Shown: piece by piece, positions 8,364 through 18,047 of the stretch
How the letters are laid out: each line of letters opens with the position of its first letter
Numbering within the stretch: the first letter of the stretch is position 1
Assembly: GCA_008015095.1 (NCBI GenBank)
Contig: SSEV01000161.1
Span: 1-41,436 of the forward strand
DNA from: Lysobacteraceae bacterium
GTDB taxonomy: Bacteria; Pseudomonadota; Gammaproteobacteria; Xanthomonadales; Xanthomonadaceae
Direction of reading: 5' to 3'
DNA length: 41,436 nucleotides
Translations under genes and position numbers: made by a program
The notes under the pieces: model-generated
Told to the model about the DNA's origin: nothing
Databases searched by the model: none
The model's input: the letters and a program-made list of their open reading frames with translations, nothing else

Positions 8364-10556
8364 ATGCCCCGTCACCAGACAGCCTCTGCCGCGCCTCTCT
8401 CCTCCCTGGTTCTTCACCCGCTGGCGCACGCTCTGGCTGCCGCCATCCTGCTCGCGGCGACGGCCCCGGCTTTCGCAACGCCCGCCCCGGAAGCCGAAGC
8501 CGCGGAAAGCACCGATGAGCGCACTCTGGCGACCATCCAAGTGGTAGGCAGCCGCGAAGAAAAGACGACCGCCGAAGGTACGGCCGAGGTGCTGGATCAA
8601 AGCGTAATCGTCTCCAGCCGCGCACTCACGGTGAACGAGGCCCTGCGCAAAGTCCCCGGCGTGACCGTCCGCGACGAAGAAGGCTTCGGCCTGCGTCCCA
8701 ACATCGGCATCCGCGGCAGCAATCCCACGCGCTCGACCAAGGTGCTCCTGCTCGAAGACGGATTGCCGGCGATGTATGCCCCCTACGGCGACAACGCCAG
8801 CTACTACCACGCGCCGATCCAGCGCTATGACCGGATCGAAGTGCTGAAGGGCGCCGGCCTGCTGCGCTTCGGCCCGCAAACGATCCATGGCGCGATCAAC
8901 TACATCACGCCGACGCCGCCGGATGCGTTCTCGGGCCATGTGCAGGTCTCCGCCGGCGCCCGCGGCTTCGGCGCGGTCCACGCCAGCGTCGGCGGCAACG
9001 GCCTGCTCGTGGATTTCGGTTACAAGCGCGGCGAAGGCGCGCGCGACAATACCGACCTGGAACAGGGCGATCTGTTCGCGAAATACCAGGCGCAACTCAA
9101 CGACCAACATGCCCTGGCCGTGCGCGCGAACGTACTGCGCGAACAGTCCCAGGTCGGTTACACCGGCATCACCGACGCCGAATACCGCAACTTCGGCGCG
9201 GACTATTATCCATTCGAGCATGATCTTTTCGATATCCGCCACACCGCGTTTTCGCTCAGTCACGACTGGACCCCGAACGAGACGCTGAAGCTGCACACTT
9301 CGGCCTACTACACCGACTTCCAGCGCGACTGGTGGCGACAGGCCAGCACCACCAGCGATACCCAATGCGGCGTCGCTTTCCGCAACGCGCGTTTCATCGG
9401 CCAGATCGTGGATCCGAACGCCTGCGCTTCCATCCAGGGCCGTCTACGCAATTACTACACCTGGGGCGTGGATTCGCGGCTGTCGTTCGCGCGTAGCGTC
9501 TTCGGCACCGCGGGCAGCAGCGAAGTGGGCGTGCGCTGGCACGAAGAAAAGCAAATCCGTTACCAGCGCAACGGCATTGATCCGACACTCCGCGACGGTG
9601 TCCTGGTCGAAAACAATCTGCGCAGCGCGGAAGCGCTCTCCGCCTTCGCCACCACCACATTCGACCTCGGCGATGTCCGGCTCACGCCCAGCTTGCGTCG
9701 CGAACGCATCGACTTCGGTCGCGTCAACCGTCTGCCGGGCGGTTTGGCCGGCCGCGAACGCGTGAACAGCACGAGTTGGGGCCTCACCGCCGACTGGCGC
9801 ATCGCCGATACGGTGACGGTCTACGCCTCCGCACACGAGGGCTTCGCGCCGCCGCGCGTGGAAGACCTGATCGCCGGCAACGGCGCCGCCGTCGCGGTCG
9901 ACGCAGAAAAGAGCCTCAATCTCGAAGCAGGCCTGCGTACGCGCTGGCAAGGACTCGACCTGGAAGCGGTCGCCTTCCGCAACGATTTCGACAACCAGAT
10001 CGTCGTCGGTTCGATCGCGGGCGGCAGCACCCCGCTGGCGCAGGGGGAAACCGCCTATGCAGGCCTGGAATTCGCCGCCGGATTCAATCGCGGCGCACTC
10101 CAACGCCGCGAAGGAGAGTTCTACGCCAATCTCGCCATCACATGGCTGGCGACGGCGGAACAGAGCACCGTTTTGCGTCGCGCGGATACCGGCGCCGCCG
10201 CCAACGGCAGCGTCGCCGGCAACCGCCTGCCCTACGCGCCCGAACTGACCAGCACTTTCCGCATCGGCTACGTCAAAGGCGCCTGGGACGGCTCGATCGA
10301 AATGCAACACATCGGCCGCCAATTCGCGGACTTCGCGAACAATCGCTATCCGGTCGACGGCAGCGGCCAATTCGGCGAACTCGACGGCTACGCGACCTGG
10401 AGCGCGACGCTCAATTGGGAGCCGAACCTCGCCGGATGGAGCGCCTATCTCGCCATCAAGAACCTCAGCGACCGCGAATACATCGTCGACCGCACCCGCG
10501 GCATCCTGCTCGGCAACCCGCGACAGGTGGTGACCGGGGTGAGGTATGCATGGTGA
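8364..10556 (+). CDS. TonB-dependent outer-membrane receptor, FecA-like, probably for an iron chelate
   Basis: 730 residues. A signal peptide spans about 1-38 (hydrophobic core 'ALAAAILLAATAPAFA'). A TonB-box-like segment (about 55-60, TIQVVG) and a plug domain (about 75-190, 'ALRKVPGVTVRDEEGFGLRPNIGIRG', 'IEVLKGAGLLRFGP') follow, then the 22-strand barrel, ending in the expected C-terminal aromatic residue (GVRYAW). The plug resembles FecA (ferric citrate) type receptors, but no N-terminal signalling domain is present, so it should not act on an anti-sigma factor. The start at 8364 is the only Met before the signal peptide; no Shine-Dalgarno is visible and the Fur site ends 15 bp upstream. 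The substrate is not determinable from sequence. The gene is inserted between oleC and oleD. Confidence 0.9.
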   Translation: MPRHQTASAAPLSSLVLHPLAHALAAAILLAATAPAFATPAPEAEAAESTDERTLATIQVVGSREEKTTAEGTAEVLDQSVIVSSRALTVNEALRKVPGVTVRDEEGFGLRPNIGIRGSNPTRSTKVLLLEDGLPAMYAPYGDNASYYHAPIQRYDRIEVLKGAGLLRFGPQTIHGAINYITPTPPDAFSGHVQVSAGARGFGAVHASVGGNGLLVDFGYKRGEGARDNTDLEQGDLFAKYQAQLNDQHALAVRANVLREQSQVGYTGITDAEYRNFGADYYPFEHDLFDIRHTAFSLSHDWTPNETLKLHTSAYYTDFQRDWWRQASTTSDTQCGVAFRNARFIGQIVDPNACASIQGRLRNYYTWGVDSRLSFARSVFGTAGSSEVGVRWHEEKQIRYQRNGIDPTLRDGVLVENNLRSAEALSAFATTTFDLGDVRLTPSLRRERIDFGRVNRLPGGLAGRERVNSTSWGLTADWRIADTVTVYASAHEGFAPPRVEDLIAGNGAAVAVDAEKSLNLEAGLRTRWQGLDLEAVAFRNDFDNQIVVGSIAGGSTPLAQGETAYAGLEFAAGFNRGALQRREGEFYANLAITWLATAEQSTVLRRADTGAAANGSVAGNRLPYAPELTSTFRIGYVKGAWDGSIEMQHIGRQFADFANNRYPVDGSGQFGELDGYATWSATLNWEPNLAGWSAYLAIKNLSDREYIVDRTRGILLGNPRQVVTGVRYAW

Positions 10557-10855
10557 TTCTGTCCGGCGCCAAGAGGCCTTGGGCGGGTGTTGGACAAATC
10601 TCTCCGGAGTTCGTTTGGATAGACGCGCGACGCCCTGGCGATGCCGGCCGTTCAAGCCCTGCCTGAGTGTCTTGCGAAACCGACTGGCGCTGTGTTTTTC
10701 AGCTCGTCAGTGAGGGCGCAAGCCCCGAACTCGCGCGCCACAGGCGATGACGGCCGCACAACGGTCTTCTCGCCGCCGCCAATCCGTCGAAAACCCACGG
10801 ACAGCACATGGGGCGTGGCGTATGCTCTTGCCATCACACCTTCGGGAGCGTTGCC
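10557..10855. other. Gap with no recognised gene
   Basis: About 300 bp between the receptor and the DUF4197 gene. I see no terminator with a T-tract, no gene with family resemblance and no clear promoter. Short open frames here have no support. Confidence 0.4.
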
Positions 10856-11599
10856 ATGCGTCCGCACCACTTCCTCTTCGCCGCCGCGATCTGCTTACTC
10901 GCCATCGGCAACGCCAGCGGCCAGTCCCTGGAAAAGCAACTCAAAGAGCAGTTGCTCGGCCGGCGCAGCGCCTCTGACCTGAACGAACGCGACGCCAGTG
11001 GCGGAATCAAGGAAGCGCTGGCGCAGGGCGTGGATCGCGCGGTACGCCAGCTCGGCACGCCGGATGGGTTCTTTCGTGATCAGGCGGTCAAGATCCTGGT
11101 GCCGGAGCGGGTGCGCAAGCTGGCCGATCTCGCGCGCCAGCTCGGCGCGGGCAAACGGGTCGACGCCTTCGAGCTGTCGATGAACCGCGCCGCCGAAAAG
11201 GCGGTGCCCGCCGCCGCCAGCATCCTCGCCGATGCGGTGCGGCAGATGACGTTGCAGGATGCGATCGGCCTGGTGCGCGGCGGCGAGACATCGGCCACCG
11301 ATTTCTTCCGCCGCACCAGCGAACAAAAACTCTATGACGCCTTCCGCCCGATCGTGGAGAAACAGACCGCCGCCGTCGGCGTGACCCAGAAGTACAAGGA
11401 TTTCACCAAGAAGGCCGGCGGCAGCTCGGTCGCATCCGCGTTACTGGGCAACCAGGGCATGAATGGCGGCGACCTCGACGACTATGTCACTCGCGAAGCC
11501 ATCGACGGCCTGTTTTACGTGATCGCCGAACAGGAAAAGCAGATCCGGCGCAATGCCGCGGCGCGCACATCGGAGTTGTTGCGGAGAGTGTTTCGCTGA
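10856..11599 (+). CDS. DUF4197 family secreted protein
   Basis: 247 residues with a signal peptide at 1-21 (MRPHHFLFAAAICLLAIGNAS). The rest is entirely helical and fits DUF4197: an N-terminal 'GIKEALAQGVDRAVRQLG' followed by 'VKILVPERVRKLADLARQLG', then 'FELSMNRAAEKAVPAAASILADAVRQMTLQDAIGLVRGGETSATDFFRR' and a C-terminal 'YVTREAIDGLFYVIAEQEKQIRRNAAARTSELLRRVF'. The function of the family is unknown; a periplasmic location is inferred. The ATG at 10856 is preceded by GGGAG with 7-nt spacing; an earlier in-frame start at 10808 lacks a ribosome-binding site. It converges with the S41 peptidase gene 69 bp away. Confidence 0.88.
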   Translation: MRPHHFLFAAAICLLAIGNASGQSLEKQLKEQLLGRRSASDLNERDASGGIKEALAQGVDRAVRQLGTPDGFFRDQAVKILVPERVRKLADLARQLGAGKRVDAFELSMNRAAEKAVPAAASILADAVRQMTLQDAIGLVRGGETSATDFFRRTSEQKLYDAFRPIVEKQTAAVGVTQKYKDFTKKAGGSSVASALLGNQGMNGGDLDDYVTREAIDGLFYVIAEQEKQIRRNAAARTSELLRRVFR

Positions 11600-11668
11600 T
11601 GCGACGATTCACTGACTCGCCAACGCCCTTATCCCCGCCGGGCGTCGACCGACGGCCCGCGCACGCCA

Positions 11669-13156
11669 TCACTTCCGATCGATCCGCGCCAACACCGCTT
11701 CCAATGCAACGTCGCGGCCGGCCGCGATCGTCTTTGCGGTTTCCGGCGCGTCGATGTCCGGCAGCACTCCGGCATCGGGTTGCGCTGTCGCCGGGAATTG
11801 CGCAATCAGCGGCACGTCGAGTTCGATGCCCGACCCTGGCAGCTTCATAAAGAAGAAAGCGCCGCCGTTGATGCCGCGACGGTTCCCGCCCGTAGGTTCG
11901 CCGACCAGCGTCGCCAAACGATGCAGTTGCACGGTCTGCGCGAACTCGAACGTCGCCGAACTATTGTCCGGCCCGATCAGTACCCAGACCCGGCCTCGAT
12001 AACGCGGCGCACGCGGTGCGATGGTCGCCTCCCTGGCGGTAGCGTCTTCCCCGCCCAATCGGTACCACCCTTCCCCCAGATCGACTGCGGCCTCACCCCA
12101 GTCGTAGAACCCGTCATCCCAGGTCGAAAGCGCCGGACGCAACGTGTCCGCCACGCGCCGATAGCGGACCTTGCGCGAAGGCGCCGCCATCGGCATCGGG
12201 GCATCGATCAGATGCGCGATCAGATCCTCGCCGATGCCCGAACCGCCCTCATTGCCACGCAAATCGATCACCAGATCCCCAACGCCGTCGCGCACGATCT
12301 CCGCGAACGCGCGATCGAGATACGCTTGCCAGTTCCAATCCGGATGCTGATACGCGGTCCAATCCGGCATGCGCAGCACGGCCACGCCCGGTCGCGGCGT
12401 ATCCACGCGCCAGCGCAGCGGCGATGTCGGACTCTCCGCGCGTGGCAGCGCCGCATCCGCTTGCTCGAAGGGAAGCATGCGCAGACTCACCGTGCGCGCC
12501 GCCTCCTCCCCGGGCCGGCGCACACGCGCACGCAATTCCGACGAGACCGCACGCGGGTAAAGCAACGGATAGAACACATCGAAGGCTTCATAACGCCCAT
12601 TGCCGATGCGTTGCAGATCGGCGACGCGCTTGGCGTCGTTATGGCCATCGGCGCGCGCGTACGGCATCAGCGCGGACAGAATGCGCCGCGTCGGCACGCC
12701 ATCCAGACTCAATACACGCGTTCCCGCCGGCAGCGCGAGGCCGGAGCCCATATCGCGGGTCACCACCATCTCGCCGTCGATCCATCGGAAATACAGCGGA
12801 ATGCGCGGGTGCCGCAGCAGCGCCACAGCCACCGCTTTGTCCTGGTTGTAGAAATTGGCGTAGGTGTGCCCACAACGCACCTTCGCGGCGAATCCCGACA
12901 ACGCGAGATAGACCTGATCCAGACGCTGCGGCCGATGAAACCGACGGCGCAAATCCGCGTAAGCCGCTTTCAGGGCCGGCTCATCCAAATAACGATGCAG
13001 CCCGGGGTGCAAAGCGCCATACGTCGCTTCCAGCGTATCGACATCGCGCTGCAAGGCTTCCGCCGGGATCACCGGCAGCGTATCGCGCCAATCCGCAGCC
13101 TGGGCGCTGGGCGACATCAGGGCACAGACCAGCACACCGACCATCCACGCACGCAT
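11669..13156 (-). CDS. S41 family (C-terminal processing peptidase-like) peptidase
   Basis: 495 residues with a signal peptide at 1-20 (ending SAQA). The C-terminal half shows the S41 fold: 'GDLVIDLRGNEGGSG' (about 287-300), then 'VLIGPDNSSATFEFAQTVQ' with the probable catalytic serine at S399 or S400, and 'VGEPTGGNRRGINGG' shortly after. The middle segment (about 125-230, 'LPAGTRVLSLDGVPTRRILSALMP') looks like a degenerate PDZ-like module. It probably degrades peptides or proteins in the periplasm. GGAGG lies 6 nt before the ATG. It is divergent from the SIR2-STAND gene across 341 bp. Confidence 0.88.
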   Translation of the reverse strand: MRAWMVGVLVCALMSPSAQAADWRDTLPVIPAEALQRDVDTLEATYGALHPGLHRYLDEPALKAAYADLRRRFHRPQRLDQVYLALSGFAAKVRCGHTYANFYNQDKAVAVALLRHPRIPLYFRWIDGEMVVTRDMGSGLALPAGTRVLSLDGVPTRRILSALMPYARADGHNDAKRVADLQRIGNGRYEAFDVFYPLLYPRAVSSELRARVRRPGEEAARTVSLRMLPFEQADAALPRAESPTSPLRWRVDTPRPGVAVLRMPDWTAYQHPDWNWQAYLDRAFAEIVRDGVGDLVIDLRGNEGGSGIGEDLIAHLIDAPMPMAAPSRKVRYRRVADTLRPALSTWDDGFYDWGEAAVDLGEGWYRLGGEDATAREATIAPRAPRYRGRVWVLIGPDNSSATFEFAQTVQLHRLATLVGEPTGGNRRGINGGAFFFMKLPGSGIELDVPLIAQFPATAQPDAGVLPDIDAPETAKTIAAGRDVALEAVLARIDRK

Positions 13157-13379
13157 GCGATGCCTCCACTCACCCGGTCAACCGCGCTCGGCGCAAGCTT
13201 ACGCGCTTTGAAGACCGCCTGAAGGCGAGAATCGGCGACTTGCTGCATGCGGCATCCGCGATTTCATGGCAAAAGCCGCGACACCCAAATCTCATTACAG
13301 GCTGCGAATGGTTTGCCTGTCCACATCCGCGAACGTTCATCGCTGATGCTGCGGTGCAGCGCGTCTTGGCGCGCATGAG

Positions 13380-13408
13380 CGGTTGATTACCTTGACAAGG
13401 TTCAACCG
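13380..13408 (+). promoter_or_regulatory. Inverted repeat overlapping a perfect -35 box upstream of the SIR2-STAND gene
   Basis: The left arm CGGTTGA-ACCTT (interrupted by a 2-nt bulge) pairs with AAGGT-TCAACCG, giving a 12-bp stem. A perfect -35 hexamer TTGACA lies at 13392-13397 within it; the only -10 candidate (GATACA, 13414-13419, 16-bp spacer) is weak. An operator embracing the -35 box would suit repression of a toxic defence gene. The remainder of the 341-bp gap (13157-13497) shows no gene; AGGGGA with 7-nt spacing precedes the SIR2-STAND ATG. Confidence 0.5.
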
Positions 13409-13497
13409 CCACCGATACAAGGATCAACCGATCAGCCCATAAGAATCGGCGTCTTATCGCTTCGCCAGGGCATCGAGACATCACAGGGGAACAACGC

Positions 13498-16400
13498 ATG
13501 ACCAAGGACGTCAGGACCGCCTACCCGCTCATCGCGCACGAGCTGGACGATCAGGATCCGTCAACTCAGCAACATCGAACGCTGCTTGAGTTCCTGCGCA
13601 CATGGAGCATCGGCAAACTGATCGCGATCGTCGGCAGCGGCTCGTCGATCGTCTACGGTTACGACTCTTGGGATGATTTCATCGAACAACTCGCCGCGAA
13701 ACTGATCGAGTTCGCCAGTCACAAAGACAGCCACAGATTGATGAAACCCAGCGGCAAAAAGATTTGCCGCACGATATTGAGCAAACCGAACAGCGGACTC
13801 AAACCGTACGAAAAACTGAACGTCTGCGATGCGGTGGTCGAATGCCTGGAAACCGAAGGACATACGGCTCTCCAGGAACAGCTGGTGGCATGGTTCCGGC
13901 GCCGGGAAGCTTACAGATGGCGTCACTTCAACGAAACTCGTCCTTTGAGAAAACTTAAAGGCGATCTTTGGATCGCATCGTCGGAAGGCATTCGCAGCGC
14001 AACATCCTTACGCGCCAACCCTCAACTTCGCGGAATCAAGCAGAACGAGCACCTGCCTCCAGACCTGTCGAAAATGCTCGAGCTTCTACCGATTGATCGA
14101 CCCGTGTTTCGTGAACTGCGCGGGAACAAAAAGCAAACGCTCATCCCCGCCACATACGACGAACGAATCGCGGCGGCGCGCAATCTCTGCGACCCCTTGC
14201 GGGTGCTGCGGTCGAGATTGAATATCCGCAGATTCGCCACTTTCAACTACGACCTGGAAATCGAATCCCTGCTCGAAGACCAGGACTACCCCTACAACAG
14301 CCTTACCGACGACAAGAATCACGACCCGCATCTGATTTCGGAATCGAGAATCGGCGGCACGGCGCGCTCGATTTCGCTATCCCCCAGAAATGCCGCCGAA
14401 CTGATCGCTCTTGCAGCCATTCCATCCACCGCGAACGACCTGATCGTGCATATCCACGGCGCGATCACCCGTCCGGACGAAATGGTCGTCACCCAGTCAA
14501 ACTACAATCGGCTTTATTTCGAACGATATCAGAACCGCTTGGCGTTTGAAGACGCGCAGAATCTGATGTTCGGCGGCAATGCCGTGATCTTCGTCGGCTT
14601 TGGAATGAACGAAGAGGACTTGATGCGCCCCTTGCGTTATTTGAGCGCAAACCTGAAAAATCGCCCGCTATACGCCCTGATGCCGCAGTATGAAACCGAG
14701 GAAAAAGCCAAAGCGCTCGCGCATAAGATCAAATCAAACTATGGCGTGAACGTAGTGATTTATGGTCTGTCGAAGGCGTCGATCGACCAGCTCCATGTCG
14801 TCCGCGCAGCGAACGGGAAACGCATCAAACATCCGCTCGAAACAACCACGCCAGATTTCATTTCTTTGGGGGAAGAGCTGGAGAACATCCGGAAAGTCGT
14901 CGAAAGCCATGGCAGTTTCGGCGGCCTTCTGAATCCCAGGCTGATTCCGAGACTGCGGCATTACCCCGCGTATCGGATAATACTGGACTATCTTGTCGGC
15001 CAGAACAAAAAGAAACCATGTCTCGATAAAGACAAGCGCAAAGTGTTCAGCGCGTTTTTGCAGAGTATCGCGATCAGCACGGCGTTGAATCAGGCGCTTG
15101 AATATTTTCAGGACACCGTCCGCCTATGGCACAACGGGTTTTCGATCGACCACGAAGCGTCCCATCCCCATCATCCGCCCCTGGGCAGCAAACAGATCGG
15201 GGCAGATCGCGACGATTACGGCCGCGTGAAATTGCCGCCTCATCATCTCCCCGAAAACCGCATCCGCAATCGGCGACATGGCGCTCCTGCTGCCCCAAGA
15301 GTCGGCCAGATCAACTCCCTATACGAAAAAATCAAAGATAAACAAGTCGCGGTCCTACGCTTCTCTCCCGGAGCGGGCAAAGGCAGTTTTGTTTCGCAAG
15401 TCAGATCACTTGAGAAAGCTCACAACCCTAAAGATTCCCGCAAGATCCGCATCATATCGATCGACCACAGCTTGCGCGCAAAGATGGTGTTGATCGATGT
15501 GATCAGGAATCTCGGCTCTACTCGCCTGTTGTGCCTGAACAATGCGGATCATCTGCTTGATCTGAAAGCCGAGCGCCCGAAGAATATTTTCACGCTCAAG
15601 TTCCTCAATGCGCTAAAAGATGAATTGGGCAGACCACAGCCCATAAAAGCTGAGGAGGAATCCAAAAAAGAATTGAACGCGAAGGGATCCGGGGGTGCGA
15701 AGAGCAGTGAAGAGAAAGGAATCCGCATTCTGCTGCTCACCCACAGCGAATCCGCATATCGGACCTATGTCGAATTCTTCGGATGCCACGCTCAATCCAT
15801 CGAGGATGGAGACGGCGCCAACGCAGGAATCCTTCCCCTAACTGTGGAGAAAGCCTACAGCAACTACCTAAAAGGTGCGGACACTCTGAACCATGTGCTT
15901 CAACATAGCCGCTGGTCGAATATCCTGTTGGAGAACGTTCTGGCGAGCCCCCTATTCGGCGATGACGAAGCAAAAAGGGATTTCTGCATCCGCTGCAACA
16001 GCCGGTTGGACAGCAAAACCTTCGGCGTCGACAAGAAATACCAGCGCTCGGTATTTTGTGGGATCGTGCTTGAGCAAGTGCAAAATGTCGCAGAGTACGC
16101 AGCGGACGAAAACCAAAGGAAACTTATCGTCGTCCAGAACGTGATCCTCAAATGGATGCACGCTATTACTTTCGCGGTCGACGATAGGACGATCAAGCGC
16201 ATTCCGGAAATCCGTCGCCTGATCGAGAATCCAGACAAGTCGTCAAACCGGTATTCCTTCAAAGGCAGAATTTTCAAAGGCGATGTCGTCAAGACCGCAA
16301 TCCAACAGCTGCAAGTGTATGGATTGATTTACGCTTTGGACTTGCCACCGGGACATCCCGAGCGCTACGTGCTGCATGGGGCAGTCAGACAATATCTCTC

Positions 16401-18012
16401 GCACCGGCGCGGACTGTCGTTGGAAGAGGCCAGCGCGCGGGATTGGCAATCGGTCACCCTGCCGTTGACTCTGACCGATAGCGCGCCGATGCCCAGCGAA
16501 GAAGATTATGCGGCCACAATCGAATTGTTCAACGAATTCGTACGCGGAAACGCTTCGTCAACATCCGCACATGGACTTACGAGCTTTTGGAACTATCCGG
16601 TCGAAGACCGGATCGTCCTACGTAGCGCCTATGCGGTTTTAAAGAACGGCCTGAACCTTCAGATCGCGATGCGGGCTGGACTCGTCTATCCGGACCAAAG
16701 TCCGAAGCCCTCACGCTCTGTACTCAGCCGTTATCTCGGCCAACTCGCGCGGTTGCGCTCGGCGGCGCTCGCCGACGACCTATCTACCGGCAACCATAGC
16801 GACAACAAGCGCAAAGACAACCACACATCTTCGACCGCGGTGATCTATTGGCAGGACAAGGTCTGGCTGCTCAACGAAATGGGCGTGGTGCGTTTTCTCC
16901 AAGGGAACGTCCACGATGCGGTGATGATCTTCCGTCGCATCATCGCGTCGATCGAATCCGAGAGTTCGGACAAGCGCTGGCTGTCCGATCAGAAAGGCGG
17001 CTCCCATGACCCGATGCTGCTGCCGAGGTTGTCCATCAATCTGGCGCTCGCCCTGATCGAACGCGCCCGTTTTATCGATGCCGAGAACACGCTCAATCGC
17101 GTATTCAGCCTGTTGCGCGACCTTGAAACAGAAGATCGGCTTGCCGAAGACGAGGCGAATCGCGACCAGAAGGCTGCCGGAAATTCGACCGCTCAAAGCG
17201 AAAGCCTCAAGAACAAACAGCCTCCAAAGCAAGATTCGAAACAATTCCTCTACTGCGAGAACCCGGAGTTCAGATTGATCAAGGCGCTGGCCCTCGCCTG
17301 CAAGGCGCAAATCGACCTGCTCACCGCCCGCGTGGAATCTGCGCAGTCATGCATTACACGCGCGCTTGATCTGCTCGCCGACGCCCATCCGCTCGCCGCC
17401 AGGGCCTGGTTGCATCATGTGCGCTCGGATATCGCCCTGGCGTCTCACGACTTCGTCAATGCGCGCAAGCAGCGCACTCTGGCGCTGGCCGCGGCGCGCG
17501 GCGCGCAGCGGCCGGATCTGATTCTGAGTTTCGAGGTGGCCGAGATCGAGTACGATCTGCGCAACGCTGGGTTCAGCCGCGAATCGGTGCTCAGTGCGCT
17601 TTCCAGGCTGAAGGAGCTGGAATCGACGGCGACCGCGCTGGGCTCGTACAAGGTTCGCGCCGGCATCCTGCTGATTCGCGCGCGGGCATTGCTGACCATC
17701 GAGCAGGCGGAGAGCGCGCGACAGGCGGTCATCGATGCGATCTCGCTGGCGCAGAGCAACGGCCTCCGCCTGCGCAGGATGCACGGGCTGGTGCTCCTGG
17801 TCGCGGTGATGGCCATGCGCGGCGAACGCGAACCCGCGAAAAAATTGCTGGCTTCCGTAAAACTGGCCGCGACCCGCTCGCGTTACGTCCGCGCCGTGGT
17901 CGAGATCGAGGCGCTGGAGCAATCGATCGACATCGACGGCGGCATCCCGAGCTGGGCCGGTTTCGTCTCCGACTTCACCCGCGCCTCGCAGAGCCATCTG
18001 CCGAAAAAGTGA
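13498..18012 (+). CDS. SIR2 + STAND-like NTPase + TPR-like repeat protein, probable anti-phage NAD-depleting defence protein
   Basis: 1504 residues. Residues about 30-400 are a SIR2-like domain: GSGSS at 46-50, FNYD with N250, HIHG with H320, and FVGFGMNEEDL at 365-375. N250 and H320 match the catalytic pair of NAD-cleaving SIR2 effectors such as ThsA. Residues about 590-970 resemble a STAND NTPase: a Walker A variant PGAGKGS at 624-630 (adenylate-kinase-like GKGS rather than GKT), a Walker B-like LLCLNNADH at 677-685 with Asn where Asp is usual, a sensor-like LLLTHSES at 745-752, and a winged-helix-like YVLHGAVRQYL at 957-967. From about 1080 to 1500 it is helical with TPR-like pairs, a plausible phage-sensing part. 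Base composition is clearly lower in GC in the first two thirds than in the flanking genes, suggesting transfer. The trigger and activity are inferred. Confidence 0.85.
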   Translation: MTKDVRTAYPLIAHELDDQDPSTQQHRTLLEFLRTWSIGKLIAIVGSGSSIVYGYDSWDDFIEQLAAKLIEFASHKDSHRLMKPSGKKICRTILSKPNSGLKPYEKLNVCDAVVECLETEGHTALQEQLVAWFRRREAYRWRHFNETRPLRKLKGDLWIASSEGIRSATSLRANPQLRGIKQNEHLPPDLSKMLELLPIDRPVFRELRGNKKQTLIPATYDERIAAARNLCDPLRVLRSRLNIRRFATFNYDLEIESLLEDQDYPYNSLTDDKNHDPHLISESRIGGTARSISLSPRNAAELIALAAIPSTANDLIVHIHGAITRPDEMVVTQSNYNRLYFERYQNRLAFEDAQNLMFGGNAVIFVGFGMNEEDLMRPLRYLSANLKNRPLYALMPQYETEEKAKALAHKIKSNYGVNVVIYGLSKASIDQLHVVRAANGKRIKHPLETTTPDFISLGEELENIRKVVESHGSFGGLLNPRLIPRLRHYPAYRIILDYLVGQNKKKPCLDKDKRKVFSAFLQSIAISTALNQALEYFQDTVRLWHNGFSIDHEASHPHHPPLGSKQIGADRDDYGRVKLPPHHLPENRIRNRRHGAPAAPRVGQINSLYEKIKDKQVAVLRFSPGAGKGSFVSQVRSLEKAHNPKDSRKIRIISIDHSLRAKMVLIDVIRNLGSTRLLCLNNADHLLDLKAERPKNIFTLKFLNALKDELGRPQPIKAEEESKKELNAKGSGGAKSSEEKGIRILLLTHSESAYRTYVEFFGCHAQSIEDGDGANAGILPLTVEKAYSNYLKGADTLNHVLQHSRWSNILLENVLASPLFGDDEAKRDFCIRCNSRLDSKTFGVDKKYQRSVFCGIVLEQVQNVAEYAADENQRKLIVVQNVILKWMHAITFAVDDRTIKRIPEIRRLIENPDKSSNRYSFKGRIFKGDVVKTAIQQLQVYGLIYALDLPPGHPERYVLHGAVRQYLSHRRGLSLEEASARDWQSVTLPLTLTDSAPMPSEEDYAATIELFNEFVRGNASSTSAHGLTSFWNYPVEDRIVLRSAYAVLKNGLNLQIAMRAGLVYPDQSPKPSRSVLSRYLGQLARLRSAALADDLSTGNHSDNKRKDNHTSSTAVIYWQDKVWLLNEMGVVRFLQGNVHDAVMIFRRIIASIESESSDKRWLSDQKGGSHDPMLLPRLSINLALALIERARFIDAENTLNRVFSLLRDLETEDRLAEDEANRDQKAAGNSTAQSESLKNKQPPKQDSKQFLYCENPEFRLIKALALACKAQIDLLTARVESAQSCITRALDLLADAHPLAARAWLHHVRSDIALASHDFVNARKQRTLALAAARGAQRPDLILSFEVAEIEYDLRNAGFSRESVLSALSRLKELESTATALGSYKVRAGILLIRARALLTIEQAESARQAVIDAISLAQSNGLRLRRMHGLVLLVAVMAMRGEREPAKKLLASVKLAATRSRYVRAVVEIEALEQSIDIDGGIPSWAGFVSDFTRASQSHLPKK

Positions 18013-18047
18013 ACGCCGATGCGCGATGACAACGCGGCTTGAACCCG

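Noticed and set aside
13170-13505. A 111-codon minus-strand frame in the divergent gap before the SIR2-STAND gene
   Set aside because: No family resemblance, Cys/Arg-rich composition, and it overlaps the SIR2 start and the candidate promoter.
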